From positions 40,907,841-40,971,840 of the forward strand of contig JAJEKV010000002.1 of NCBI GenBank assembly GCA_021234155.1: a DNA stretch of 64,000 nt, read 5' to 3'. Below are positions 35,854 through 51,699 of the stretch, piece by piece; the stretch's first letter is position 1; each line of letters begins with the position of its first letter. A program made the position numbers and the translations under genes. Below the pieces are notes generated by a model. It was not told the DNA's origin. It searched no databases and worked only from the letters and a program-made list of their open reading frames with translations. This DNA comes from Isoetes taiwanensis (taxonomy: Eukaryota; Streptophyta; Lycopodiopsida; Isoetales; Isoetaceae).

Positions 35854-35980
35854 TAAGGGGGTTAATTCTCCTTGCGAGCCTGTTATGGCAAATAAACAGG
35901 CGAGCCCGGGGTTAATCCCCCTTGCTTGACTGCTATCTGTTTATTTGCCATAACAGACTCGCAAAGGGAATTAACCCCCT
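35854..35980. repeat. Foldback repeat upstream of the ACR gene
   Basis: Arms of about 47-50 bp, from GGGGGTTAATTC with TGCGAGCCTGTTATGG to TTATTTGCCATAACAGACTCG with TTAACCCCC, can form a long hairpin around a loop of about 30 bases. A related foldback with GCGAGCC and GATAAAC cores lies at 40556-40629. Confidence 0.75.
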
Positions 35981-36804
35981 CATCATGGTCGTCCGAAATA
36001 AAAATTTATCAATCTTTGCGTTTCATTAATAATATCCACAAGCATATCCTCAATTGACTTAGTGGGCATTGGGCAACCCAAAAAACTCTTAGGACAGCCC
36101 TAATGGATTTCCCCCAATGGCCTAGGATGCGGTGCACACTATCAACTTTAAGGGCCTTTGCTCCAGAAATACAGCCTGTATATGCGAGCGAGCCAATCGA
36201 ACAGGGAACTGCCACGTGGGATTAAGAAAATCATTGCATATGTTTAGAGACAGAATTATCGACCGCTGAACAGAGGCCACATGTCTTGCACGCGTCATGT
36301 AGGCTGTTCTATATGTTAACGGCTCGGATGATGTTCAAACATGTAATAAAGGAATCGGAACCGTCCATGTCGCGCTCGCCAAACCTTTCTTCTGATCAAT
36401 GAAGAAGAGATTCGGAATCCTTTATTAATGTGTAGAAGAAATAGCGTTTAAACTAAGTAATGCGCCTGTTAAGCCCTATGCGTCCCAATCAGCTCGTTTA
36501 ACCGCTTCCTTTGAAAACGGCGATTCCGGCAACAGAGCTATTCTTATGACTATGCAAACACACCCTTCAAGCTCGTTTGGCAGCTCTTCCATCTGCATTT
36601 CCATTTTGTAGCCCTGGTTTTGCCAAGATTTTCAGTTATCTGTTTCTTTGCTGGTTGATTTCCCTTCAAATTTGTGTTTGATTTGCTTGTGCATCCTTTT
36701 AATGCGCCTAAGCAAAGGGGCTCGAAATTGCTTGCCCTATTGGAAGCTCCGTCGAGATTGAGTTGGAAACAAAGTGGCCTTTGAAGAGGATTTTTGGATT
36801 TCAG

Positions 36805-36873
36805 GTACCTGATTCTTGTATATTGGTGGAATTTTTATTCTTTTTTCTGAGTTTTTTGGAGATTTTCTTACAG
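36805..36873 (+). other. Probable 5' UTR intron of the ACR gene
   Basis: A GTACCT donor follows TTTCAG at 36804 and a TTCTTACAG acceptor ends at 36873, one base before AATG. The upstream leader exon probably spans part of 36500-36804. I could not place a TATA box or start site firmly. Confidence 0.5.
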
Positions 36874-36874
36874 A

Positions 36875-39127
36875 ATGTCTTGTCGGGGATGCCCTTACTT
36901 CGATCCCGATTATGACACGCTTAAAACACGGCTGAATCCTCCAAGGTTTTCATCTTCCTTTCTGTTTACATGTCAAGCTAAATATTGCATAGCTCAATTG
37001 GTCTTGTGATTTTGGCAGTGTCGTGATGGACAACATAAGCTGCGAAGATGCGACCCTGGTGAAGGTAATTTTTTCTTCTTCTTTATGTTTCTTTTGCAAG
37101 ATCCGTGCCACAGTGCAGGCTCATGATCGCAGATGATCCATTATGAAAAATTCGATTTCTTTTGTAATTTCTCCTCCAACGGTGTAGGTGGACAGTGCAA
37201 ATCGACATGGAATATTGTTGGAAGTAGTTCAAGTTCTCACCGACTTGGATCTAGCCATTTCCAAGGCTTACATTTCCTCCGACGGGGGATGGTTTATGGA
37301 TGGTAAGTTCAAGATTTCAGTGAATTAAGGTTTAGTTACTGTTTGTCGTGTTGGGGGTTAATGAACATCTTGGAATTGTTGCATATGTGATGCAGTATTT
37401 CATGTCACTGATCAGTTAGGAAACAAGCTTACAGATCCAGGAATCATTAGCTATATTCAACAGGTAAACTAAATTGTACCCTTTGCTCCCTTTCTTTCCA
37501 TTTTGCATGCATGGATTAGTTTCTGGACTAAGGGTCTAGTGCTGTATTAGGCTCTGGGTGCAACACAAGATTTACAGTGTTCGCCAGCATCTCAAGTTCA
37601 GACCTGTTTAGGCCGAACTGTAGGAGCACATTCAAATGCTCATCATACAGCTATTGAAGTTACTGCAGGAGACAGACCTGGTCTGCTTTCGGAAATTTCA
37701 GGTGTCTTAAAAGACTTGCTCTGCAATGTTGTAGCTGCAGAAGTTTGGACACACAACATGCGTGTGGCATGCGTAGTATACATCACAGATGAAGTAACAG
37801 GTGGGCCTGTTCAAGATCCCCAGAAACTTGCAAGAGTAAAGGAACAGCTTTTGAATCTTTTAAAGAGGGATGATGATAAAAGAGTGGCTAGAACAGATTT
37901 TTCGGTGGGTTTGACACATACTGAGAGAAGACTTCACCAAATGATGTTTGCCGACCGAGACTATGAGGATCTGGATTGTCCAAGATCAAGTCATCTGGAT
38001 GAAAAAAGCAGATCTGTTATTACAGTAAAGAACTGTGTAGAAAAGGGTTACTCGGTTGTGAATATTCAGTGTAAAGACCGCCCAAAATTGCTATTTGATA
38101 CAGTTTGCACCCTGACAGACATGCAATATGTTGTGTTCCATGCATCCGTCAGTTCCGATGGTCCTTATGCTTATCAGGTATCTCTACATATTTGCTTTAC
38201 AAACAAGTTCTTTTGTTTAGTAAGTTTTGTTTTACAATACACATGCGTTTGAATGCTTTTTCTTGCACATCGTACACTAGCGCCTTTACTCTCAATAAGA
38301 ATTAGCAATGGTAGCTTCCATGTAGGTTTCAATGCCTGTAGGTCCTGAATTTCCATGTAGGTTTCAATGCCTGTAGGTCCTGAATTTCAGGTTGCTCTAA
38401 AGGTGCACACTTTCATCTCCATAATTGTGGCCAAGCTGCAACACTTCAAAACAAACTCAGATAAACCTAAAAGCTCAAGGGATCCGCACTTCACATAGTT
38501 GGCCACTTGCAATTCTTCCTCCATTTATGCTTGCAGCAGACTAGGCTTGGCAGATAGGTATTTCTTCAACATTTCAGCTAAAGTGCCATTTTTTGCAGGA
38601 ATACTACATCCGTTGTAAGAATGGCGGCACTTTGAAATCTGAAGCAGAGCAGGAACACGTTATTAGATGTTTGGAAGCAGCATTAGAACGGCGTGTTTCC
38701 GAGGTCAATACCAATAAATACCAACTTAAATTTGTCCAATCCCTTATGAACGTTGTTACTAAGCACTTCTGTAATGCAGGGTCTGAGGCTGGAACTGTGT
38801 ACAAGAGATAGAGTAGGTTTGTTGTCAGATGTTACTAGGGTTTTCAGGGAAAATGGATTGTCTGTGACAAGGGCAGATGTGGCAACTCAGGGGGATAATG
38901 CTATGAACGTTTTCTATGTCACTGATGCGTCAGGAAAACCAGTGGACATGAAAGTTGTCGAAGCTATAAGGCAAGAAATTGGCCAGACAATATTAAAGGT
39001 AAAGGAACCTGTTCAAGTATCTAAGTCAAGCGAAGGACTTACAAGATCAAGGTTTTCTTTTGGCAATCTCATTACCCACTCTGAGAGGTTACTGTATAAT
39101 ATTGGTTTAATCAAATCTTGTTCCTAG
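36875..39127 (+). CDS. ACT domain repeat (ACR) protein, intact, seven coding exons
   Basis: Coding exons: 36875-36945, 37019-37064, 37188-37302, 37396-37463, 37551-38177, 38599-38703, 38780-39127. All junctions are GT-AG and in phase, giving 1380 bases and 459 residues. The start [20 protein letters not shown] is the usual ACR opening. Four ACT domains follow, at about residues 40-100 ([17 protein letters not shown]), 134-205 ([14 protein letters not shown]), 267-320 ([17 protein letters not shown]) and 345-412 ([15 protein letters not shown]). The [14 protein letters not shown] segment between domains 2 and 3 is also diagnostic. ACT domains bind small ligands, often amino acids; plant ACR proteins are thought to be amino-acid sensors, but the ligand is unknown. 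The last residues, NIGLIKSCS, match the family end. No break is visible. The member within the ACR family (ACR4-like by feel) is uncertain, so no symbol is given. Confidence 0.93.
38318..38390. repeat. Small tandem duplication in ACR intron
   Basis: A unit of about 36 bases, TCCATGTAGGTTTCAATGCC followed by TGTAGGTCCTGAATT, is present twice in the intron between coding exons 5 and 6. It does not touch a splice site. Confidence 0.8.
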
Positions 39128-39129
39128 TT

Positions 39130-40550
39130 GGCTGGTGGTGGATACAAGGATCGAATGCCTTGTAAATGGTTGTATGCTAGGTTCATTCCAAGGGATGGGC
39201 ACTTTGTAAAAGCCTTTTTGGTGCTCATCTGTTGAATGATATCAAATGCTGCTTTTGTAAAGAATTGACATCAAATGCTACTCTTGTAAATATATAGAAT
39301 ATAGGAAGATTCTTTTCCATGTGCTGTTGTAATCAAAAGAAAATTAAAGCTTCCATGTGCTGTTGTGGTTCAAAAAACGATTTCCCAGTTCGTGTTTTCT
39401 GCATCCATTCCATGGAATTAAAGGAACTGTCCTAAGCATTTGCAATGTTTCTTGTTGGTTAGGCGTCTAATTTAAAAATATGAATACTTACTTTACTTAC
39501 AAATGATGGGCGTGGTACATTTAACACTTTCATTTGAAAATGCACTGTGCTTTCTGTTATACAAAGCAATCATGGAAAGAGAAGGTGAAGTCAAAGATGT
39601 GTTGCTAAATTTGTTTTCACGAAGAGAATCTGTTTGTTTTCTCGAAGAGAATCTGGAGTTGCCCAAAAATGATGGGCTTGCTTAACGGATGCTGCTGCTC
39701 CTGATTTTGGGAGACTTTGGTTTGTCGTTTTGTCTCCCCAACTCCAGCCAAGAAAACGCCATAACATTGCTATCTAATAAAGGGCAATGGCCCACCTACA
39801 ATTGAGCCGGTCTCATGCACACCAAACATGTCCATGAGAGCAACTTCCTCGTGTGCTTCCTTGCTCTTACAATAACTGGTCCTTGCCAGCCTTGACCAAC
39901 ATGCTGTAGAATGGAATTGTGTTCCATTTGTCTTGAAGAGCAAACGGATGACACAAGTAGCCAAAAGTTTGGATAACGTACATTTTGTTTCACAATGCAA
40001 TCCCATTATAAACGCTTGCTTGGATTGGTTGAGAAAAAAGAAGTGCATCTTTTTACACGTTTTGGAGACCTACCCTTCTATAAAACACACTAACACCAAC
40101 ATCTATCTATCTATCTACATGAAGAAGCGTAATGTCCTTCTAAAGGTTACATTCGATGTTGAAATAAACATTAATCTACAACGACAAGTCATGGCCAACA
40201 CCAACATTGCTCTATGGGTCTTGCCCATTCTCTTTACATGAAGAAGTATAATGTCCCTTTAACCGGCAAGATTTGTGATCAGCACAATCCTAAGCGTCCA
40301 TCACAGATCTGTGATATGCCAGAACCTCTATTGCCTGCCCAGAATCAGCTTCCCCTTCAGCTTGGTGATATAGTTCAACTTTGGTGGTAGCTCTGGGCAT
40401 GATAATCTTGCTGTGGTCGTGATAACCTTGCTCTGGTTGCTGTGGTCGTGATAACCTTGCTCTGGATTAAGATAATCTTGCTATAGGCATCTGAATCAGC
40501 TGACAAACCTTCCTCTAGATTGTGAGAAGCTTGTTATGGAGCTCGTTGCC
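39130..40550. other. ACR 3' flank and dispersed repeat fragments
   Basis: 39130-39400 should hold the ACR 3' UTR, but no canonical AATAAA site stands out. At 40139-40197 a block starting CTAAAGGTTACATTCGATGT recurs at 40630-40687 on the other side of the foldback at 40556. A short repeated TGGTCGTGATAACCTTGCTC lies at about 40413-40463. No gene is seen. Confidence 0.5.
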
Positions 40551-40555
40551 AGTTA

Positions 40556-40629
40556 AAGGGGATAAACGCCCCTGCGAGCCCCTTACAGCAGATAAACTGT
40601 AAGGGGCTCGCAGGGGTGTTTATCCCCTT
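40556..40629. repeat. Foldback repeat downstream of the ACR gene
   Basis: Arms of 32 bp (40556-40587 and 40598-40629), AAGGGGATAAACGCCCCTGC.. against ..GCAGGGGTGTTTATCCCCTT, with a 10-base loop. Similar layout to 35854-35980. Confidence 0.85.
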
Positions 40630-40689
40630 CTTAAAGGCTACTTTCGATGTCAAAATAAACACTAATCTACATTGACAAGTCATGGCCAT

Positions 40690-43816
<3,127 letters not shown>

Positions 43817-43829
43817 TCTCTCTCTCTCA
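43817..43829. repeat. CT microsatellite 2 (short)
   Basis: Six CT units separating LINE fragment 1 from fragment 2. Confidence 0.85.
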
Positions 43830-44767
<938 letters not shown>

Positions 44768-45138
44768 CTAACTACAGGAGAAAGGAAAAGCTTAAAAAGT
44801 CGAGTCCCACTTTGCAACTCTGGGGACCCGTTAAGTCTTTGCCCGGTTCAGGCGTGGTCAGAAGTCGCCTCCTGCCCTGTAGAAGCGAGGAACAAAGGGG
44901 GCACGCCTAAACCTAAACGTGGAGCCAAAGCCGAACCGACATCGCCGCTAGGGGGCTTAACCGGACTTGTTGCCACCGATCGGCAAAAGCAAAGAGAAGA
45001 CATAGAATCGGATTCAGCTGAAAGCCTTAGCCCCAAGAATACCATGGCTGGAGACATGTTCTTGAATGCGGGATCAATTCATACAGGGCTGATGCTCAAC
45101 TCGGGCTTATTCCAAAGCCAGCAGGGGCAAAGAAGATA

Positions 45139-45789
45139 TTGGCGCATAATGGTCAACCGAACCTAGTCATGGTGAAGCTCATGGATATGATGGAGCAAAT
45201 GCGGAAGGAGGCAGCAAACAGAGAACTAGAGGCAACTAAGAAAGAATCGGAACTGGTAAGTACATTGCGTCAAATTTCTAGTTCTTTGTTTGAAGTGCAA
45301 CAGGATAATAGAGTGTTGAAAGAGGAATTTGCGGCCATGAGAGTAGAACTAAAGCAGGAAAATCAGATGTTGAGAGATGAGATTACCAGGTTGAAAGAAA
45401 GAGAAGCTGAAGATGAGTTTGACGGGGACGATGAAGAGGATGATGAATCAGAAACAGTGAAAGAGGTAGTCAATAAGCTGAATACACGCATGAATGATAT
45501 CTTGGAAATGCAGGAACGGCATAAAAGAGCATTGAACTTGAGAGTAGCAAGCTTACCTGAAGTGGAGAATGAGAATACAAAGAATGAAGTAGCACGTCTC
45601 TTTTTAGAACATATGAACCTGGAAGGGATCGAGATTGAAGAGGCTTTCAGAGCAGGAATGAAAGGTGATAAACCACGAAATGTGGTGGTGAAATTCTCAA
45701 ACTGTGCTAGCAGAGTTAGGGTGCTTCAGAAAAAGACGGAATTGAAAGGTAAAAATGTCTGGATCAATGAGGATTTGACAAAGGAATAA
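45139..45789 (+). pseudogene. LINE ORF1: coiled coil plus L1-type RNA-binding protein
   Basis: The 216-codon frame starts at the first ATG after the leader. Residues of about 10-100 form heptads (MEQMRKEAANRELEATKKE, KQENQMLRDEITRLKERE). An acidic linker (DDEEDDESE) follows, then a segment like the RRM and C-terminal domain of L1 ORF1p / Transposase_22: RALNLRVASLPEVENE, LFLEHMNLEGI, KPRNVVVKFSN and VRVLQKKTELKGKNVWINED. After the TAA at 45787 the same frame continues YESHKVEIQKF, then KKVFWRNGKVLCLG, which looks like the normal end of such proteins. The stop is therefore probably a mutation. The family role is to bind the element RNA. ORF2 begins just downstream and may overlap the end. Confidence 0.75.
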
Positions 45790-45910
45790 TATGAAAGTCA
45801 TAAAGTGGAAATTCAAAAATTCAAGGCAGCAAAGCAAAGCAACAAGAAGGTGTTTTGGAGGAATGGGAAGGTCTTGTGTCTTGGAATAGGGAATAGAGGC
45901 CATCGGGATT

Positions 45911-48900
45911 ATGGCGTGGAATATAAATCAATTGAACATTGGAAAAAATATACCGATGGGGGATGTGTTGGTATCGATGGACTTGATATTCTTTCTAGAA
46001 ACATGGGAACATGAAGAATTTGGCCTACGGATATACACGGATTTAATATTCTCATTCAATTATGGAATAGGAAAGGGTGGAGAAGAAGAGGTTTTGGAGG
46101 GATTGCACTTTACATAAGGCAGGAGAAGTCACATTTAGTGAAACTAGTGAAGGACTCTAAACAACATATCCGGGTAGAATTCTTGGGCAAAGAACGTTAG
46201 AGTTTTCATTGCGGTTGTTATTTTCCTCCATTAAAGCGACAAACATACCAGATGTATAACTTGGATATGGATGATCCTTTCCGTTGCTTGCAAAGATATT
46301 GCGGGGTTCATGGAATTAGGGAAGTGGTGCTTATGGGGGATTTTAATGGGAGAAAAATTTGGGAAACAAAGCGGCAATATCAAGTGAGCATGGAGACCCA
46401 ATTTGGATGGAAACAGTTAGACACACAGAAATACGTGATATTGGTTGGGACCGCACTTCACTAGATGTGGATCAATGGCAAACACCGATGGGCACTGCTT
46501 TGTTGAATATGTGTAGTGGCTTGAATTTGCTTTTATACAATGGCACCAGGAATTTCCCAGAGAGCTCTAAATGCACATGCAGGGGGAAAAGCATAGTAGA
46601 CTATTTCATTGCAGCAGCACATTTTAGGGACCAAGTAGTATCATTGCAAGTATTGGATGCGAGAAGTGAATCTGATCATGTACCTGTCGTTGCCTCAATC
46701 CTAACAGCTAACTGTCTTCCGGAAACACTCAAAGAGGTTAGAGAGATGGATAGAATATTTGTGACTAGGCGGAAAGAGGAAGCATACTTTGACATGTTTG
46801 AAAAGAGATATGAACAAATAGAGTGGCCCGAAGGGGTAGATAAGATAAGTGACACCCTGACTTCTTTGATTACTACCGTAGCACATGAATGTTTTAGCTC
46901 AAAGCGTCGGCAGAAAGGGCTACCTTGCAATGGCTGGTTTGATAATGAATGTAAGGAAAAAAGGAGGCAATATAAGAGTGCAACTGGCGCAGCCAGGACA
47001 CAATTGATCAAAGAGTTTAAAACTCTTACGAAAGCGAAGAAACGAGCATTTTTGCGGTGCAAACAAGAGGAGATGGTGAAGGATTTGTTGGTAGACCCCT
47101 TTAAGTTTTGGAAGAAGATCAAACAAAGCAGGCATGAAGACATACCCCTGCAATCAGAGGATCTGCTAAGCATGGTGAGGAAACTATACCATGTGGAAGG
47201 CTTGAGGGAGACAGAACAGAAAAGAGAATGCATATTGACTATCTCGAGTGAAGATGTACAAGATGGGCTTGATAAGCTGGCAAATAGAAAGGCAGCTGAC
47301 TCCACGGGGTTAGTGGCCGAGCTTTTAAAGTGGGCAGGACCTAAGATGGTAGAGGTGCTTACACAGATGTTTAATGCAGCATTGCGGGATGGATTCCCCA
47401 CAGCGTGGCAGGCCAATCGGGTGGTCCCCATATATAAGGCTGGGGATCGAAGGGATCCTGGCAACTATAGAATGATTATGGTTAGTAACCTATTTGCAAA
47501 ATTGTATGCCACAATCATAGAGCGCAAAGTTAGCAGTTGGACAGAGAAGCATGATGTTAGGGCCAAAGGGCAAGCGGGATTTAGACCTCGGAAATCCACA
47601 ATTGATCATCTTGTCACTTTTCGTGTTATGATAGATGCTGTTAAGGGGACACGTAAACCACTTTTTGCTGCGTTTGTAGATTGCACCAAGGCCTTTGATA
47701 CGGTCTGCAGGGGATGGGACAGTCTGGAAAGGGTAAACATACCAGAAGAATATAGAGATGCGGTAAGACTACTGTATGATAAAGTGTTGGTTACACTCTC
47801 TAGACCCTTTAGTGAGGAGTGCAATGAGGTAGTGATCAGCAACATTGGGGTCAAGCAGGGCTGCCCCATGTCCTCGACTCTCTTTGGGATATTCATTGAT
47901 GAATTGGAGGAGTGGATACATAATATGGGGGGAGATGGGACTCCATTGGCTGAGTATCTTATTCTCTCACTCTTGTATGCAGATGATATTGTGCTGATTG
48001 CTAGAAGCAAGGAGGGGATGCAAAAACACTTGGATGTCTTAGCTGCTTTTTGTGATGCCAAGGGGCTGAAGGTAAACCTTACCAAAACTAAGGTGGTGAT
48101 CTTTGGGACCACTCTGGACAAGAACTATGCTTTCTTCTACAAAGGTGACCCTGTCGAGATTTCTACATCTTACAAATACTTGGGGATTGTAGTAGATAAA
48201 AATTTCAGGTGGAATCAAACAGTAGAGCAGAGGGTAAATGGTGGGCTTAAAGCTTTCTTTGCGATGCAAAGGAAATGTGCCAAGGCTGGTGTGTGGAGTT
48301 TCAGGCTAAAAAGAATGCTATTTAAGACGCTGGTGCAGGCGGTTGTGCTTTATGGATGTGAAGTATGGGGGCCAGGGCTTTCGTTAGAATTGTGGCAAAA
48401 GATCGAAAAGGTACAAAAGGAATTCCTTCATGCGGAACTAGGAGTTAAAATGCAAACCCCGTATGAGATGATGTTGGCTGAATGCGGTATGTTGCCCCTA
48501 GAATGTGAGGCTATATGCCAGTTTCTCACTTACCTGTGCAAGGTAGGCAGTTTGGAAGAAGACAGTTATCCCCGCCTGGCTCTAAAGGAGTCATTTGACA
48601 AGGGGTGGTATGCGGATGGGATGATTTGGTTAAGGAGATGGGGGCTAAGCATTGAAAACCTGGAGCATAATAAGGGCAGGATCCGAGAGTGGGTGATGGA
48701 GACAGTTATGTTAAGGGTCTGGTCTAGGCCAGGTACAAAGATGTCACACTATAGGGCCTGAGATGAATCCTTCTTTGCGAGAAATGGAGTATTTGGACAC
48801 TAACATCTCGACTAAGAAGAGGCATGTCATATCATGCAATGAGGTTGAGTGCACATCATCCGGATGTGGAAGTAGGCGGATGGATGAAAATAGCACATGA

Positions 48901-49066
48901 ACATAGGATATGCCGAGCTTGTGGATCAAATGAAGTTGAGGATGAGATGCATGTAATTCTGCGATGTCCAAATAAGACCAAGCCCTACGGGGACAGATTT
49001 GATATTAGAGTCTCTGATTTGGTAACCTTTTTTCCAACCGGCAAACCCGTATTGCAAGTTTTCTAA
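45911..49066 (+). pseudogene. LINE ORF2: endonuclease, reverse transcriptase, zinc finger (broken)
   Basis: The opening MAWNINQLNIG and LIFFLETWE is the start of an APE-type endonuclease (frame at 45911). The frame shifts near 46075, has a TAG at 46198-46200, reads VVLMGDFNGR and shifts again near 46355. From there 800 codons are open (46359-48761). They hold the SDHVPV endonuclease motif, reverse transcriptase motifs QAGFRPRKSTIDHL, FVDCTKAFDTV, KQGCPMSSTLFGIFIDE and LLYADDIVL (YADD at about 47976), and the thumb region VLYGCEVWGPG. Beyond 48761 two more shifts lead to a zinc finger, CRACGSNEVEDEMHVILRCP. ORF2 proteins nick target DNA and copy the RNA onto it. The RT core looks intact but the endonuclease is split over three frames. 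Confidence 0.9.
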
Positions 49067-49277
49067 TAGATGTACTACAACCACGAGAGTCGATTGGTAA
49101 ATATATCTAGAGGTATAATTGATGAGGGAGAGGAGAGTGAGCTTGATGATGAGCCTCTTTTTTTCGAGGACTCATCACATGAAAATGTTTTTAACTTTGA
49201 ACATGTTTTTCTAGGCGTCTCATAGACCCCGATGGTCTCAAAAAGACGGAATAATACACTACACTTCACTTCACTTC

Positions 49278-49445
<168 letters not shown>

Positions 49446-49956
49446 CGCACACACACACACACAGACACACAGAGAAGCATCAAGGTCTAAAGCTTAATGG
49501 TCATTTCCTTGTTGTATTTTTCCTTTTATGTTAATTAACTTTAGGTATTCATCGAATACCTTAAACCCAACTGGCGACCAAATTTGGCAGGCCGGAGTTG
49601 CTACAGAATTGGTAGCAACGAAATGAGGTCGGTTGATTCTGATAAGGATCGATCTTATCATAAACATAAGAAGTAGTGTGTTAAAGGATAGATCGACTAT
49701 GCCTTCAATAACTTGGAGATAGACTAGGAGAATGTTTACGCTGTGCGATGAACAGTAGTCTAGGCAATCCCATATGAATAGTAATTGATGGGTATAAGTT
49801 CAATGGTTGTATTTAAGGTAGATATATTGCATAGCTAAATCTTATATGCATAACTAAGGATTTACAATTTCGGCAACATTTGATATCAGAGCCTTAAACA
49901 ATGCTTCTAGACTTGGTGCATCATTGCTCAGTGCAGTGGATGTGTTTAAAGGAGAA

Positions 49957-50221
49957 GCAGGGTTCCAAGGGGGATTCACTCATGTATAAGGGGGATATGC
50001 CATCTGCGTGCATGGGGTGGCAAAAAACCCCCCTGTATACGGATCTTTAAAAGCAAATTTTGACCCCTTTCGAATAAAAATTACCTAGGATAGTGCAAAA
50101 AATACCAGAAAAAGGACCCCCTGCCGACCGTATATGTACGAAAATGGGTCCAAAAAACCCCCTTCCCGTGCATGCAGATGGGTTATACGCCCAAAACTGT
50201 GAACCCCCCTTGCAGGGTTCC
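49957..50221. mobile_element. Small MITE with 10-bp target duplication
   Basis: The 245-bp unit 49967-50211 has inverted ends AAGGGGGATTCAC and GTGAACCCCCCTT, and is flanked by GCAGGGTTCC at 49957-49966 and 50212-50221. A 10-bp duplication is within the range seen for Mutator-like elements. The interior is rich in CCCCC/GGGGG blocks and encodes nothing. Confidence 0.75.
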
Positions 50222-50394
50222 AAGTGCGGAAGGAGAAGATTAAAGAAATCCGGGAGGTGGAAGGGCTCTAGGATTTAATTGATGGTGATGAAACACCTAC
50301 GGCAAATGAAGAGAGCAAGGAGAAAAGTTATGCTACTGCTACAGCAGGGCGAGGTTCACTGAAGATAACAACATATCTAGTCATTGTGATGGCC

Positions 50395-50540
50395 ACAGGG
50401 ATATTCGTATCATACGAACATTATACTCATATGTACAAAAAATGGTCGTCACACGGATGCAAAAAGGTAGTTGCACAAATAGGGTTTGAACTCGCAACCT
50501 TGCAATTGCGAGTCACACACCTTTGCCAAGTGTGCTACCA
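50395..50540 (-). mobile_element. Possible tRNA-derived SINE head
   Basis: On the minus strand, GTAGCACACTTGGCAAAGG followed about 30 bases later by GCGAGTTCAAACCC looks like the A and B boxes of a Pol III promoter. The arms do not fold as a real tRNA: the 5' side of the T stem does not pair. No tail or target duplication was found. Confidence 0.3.
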
Positions 50541-50899
50541 ATATATATTTATTAAAAACATCCCCTCATGTGTATTTCTCCTATTCAGGGCTGTTTCCAG
50601 GAGGTTCTAGAATATTCTAGAACCCCCAGTTATATTTTCGATGCTCCCCACAGATTCCACAAACAAATCTATAGCTGGATATGGTGAGCTCCCTGAGGAG
50701 TTGAAAGCTCCCAATTGAAATGAGGCATATCATATAGGGGAAGGGAGTTGACAGATTCAATGGATATAGTGCTTGGAACCTGCAAAAGTGGCGTGATCAT
50801 ATACTCATTTGGCAATTAAGGGTTGCACTATCTAATATAATTGAACCTCTGCATGGCACAAGATAATCACATTTTAAAGCTGCAACAAACCTCTTTATC

Positions 50900-51530
50900 A
50901 AAGACTAAAAGCTTTTGGCATCCTTCGCCTATGTTGCAGATCAAAGAATCCATAAAGATGTCGTGACTTTCCTGTTGAAACAAGTAAAATGATACACAAA
51001 AAACTAAGAAAAAAGTCACAACGGTAACACAGAGCACACCATGTTTTCTTGAGAAACCAAAGCAAATATGATGTATTTACAACAATTTGAGCAAAGTAAA
51101 ATTGATAACTTGCAATAAAAATGAATATGGCAAATAAATGTAGGAGCTTGAACAGTTTGCATATAAACCTTTAAGCAACTTTATTTTAACAAAACCTGGA
51201 AAGTAGCAAGTCCAAATTGTCTAGCAATTTTCTTGCATACAGCTGATCAACAGGATGGGCAATGGGCAAGGTAAACATCATGTCTCTCCTCAGATTCAAG
51301 TGTCGAATGGATGAAGCCTTGATGCAAATGTCAATATTGACATCTATCATTGCGCTTTTAAGCTTTGTAAACAGAATCAAGTAACATAAAGAAAGTTGGA
51401 AGAAAGGTAGTATAGAACAGACAGGAACTTACGGTCATCATGGAGGGATGGAAGTAGCATGCCTGCTCAAACTCATACATTCTAGTAAACACTAGTAAGA
51501 ATTGAAAGGTGTAGAGAGAGCAGAGCAGCA
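50900..51530 (-). other. AT-rich stretch with one exon-like minus-strand frame
   Basis: The minus frame 51380-51186 (about 64 residues, with SSIRHLNLRRDMMFTLPIAH then VDQLYARKLLDNLDLL) looks protein-like and ends in a stop. It may be a terminal exon or a captured fragment. I do not recognise it. Confidence 0.25.
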
Positions 51531-51534
51531 AATC

Positions 51535-51661
51535 GCATATTCATTTATCTCGTAGTACACTCTGGAATGGGGGAGAAGGGGGCTCTATGTATGATGATTT
51601 AGAAGAGCCATTCGTGTTCTGATGGCTTAAATGATAGCCTACACACATACCATTACTCTAC
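51535..51661. repeat. Direct repeat flanking a 4-kb segment, left copy
   Basis: About 127 bp from CGCATATTCATTTATCTCG to ACCATTACTCTAC, nearly identical to 55612-55738. A short ACACATACCATTACTCT tandem follows (51642-51695). Confidence 0.85.
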
Positions 51662-51699
51662 ACACATACCATTACTCTACACATACCATTACCTACAAC

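Larger units (their letters stand above)
49500..50900 (+). mobile_element. Copia-like LTR retrotransposon remnant (tentative)
   Basis: GATATCAGAGCC at about 49887-49899, after ..GGCAACATTT, resembles an LTR end followed by a primer site close to that of initiator tRNA-Met (TGGTATCAGAGCC). About 850 bases on, a short frame near 50755-50870 reads FNGYSAWNLQKWRDHILIW, which recalls the start of copia Gag. Nothing else of the element is visible and the LTR start is not defined. Confidence 0.4.

Noticed and set aside
50470-50530. tRNA gene on the minus strand
   Set aside because: A- and B-box-like sequences are present, but the T stem and acceptor stem do not pair, so at best it is a SINE head.
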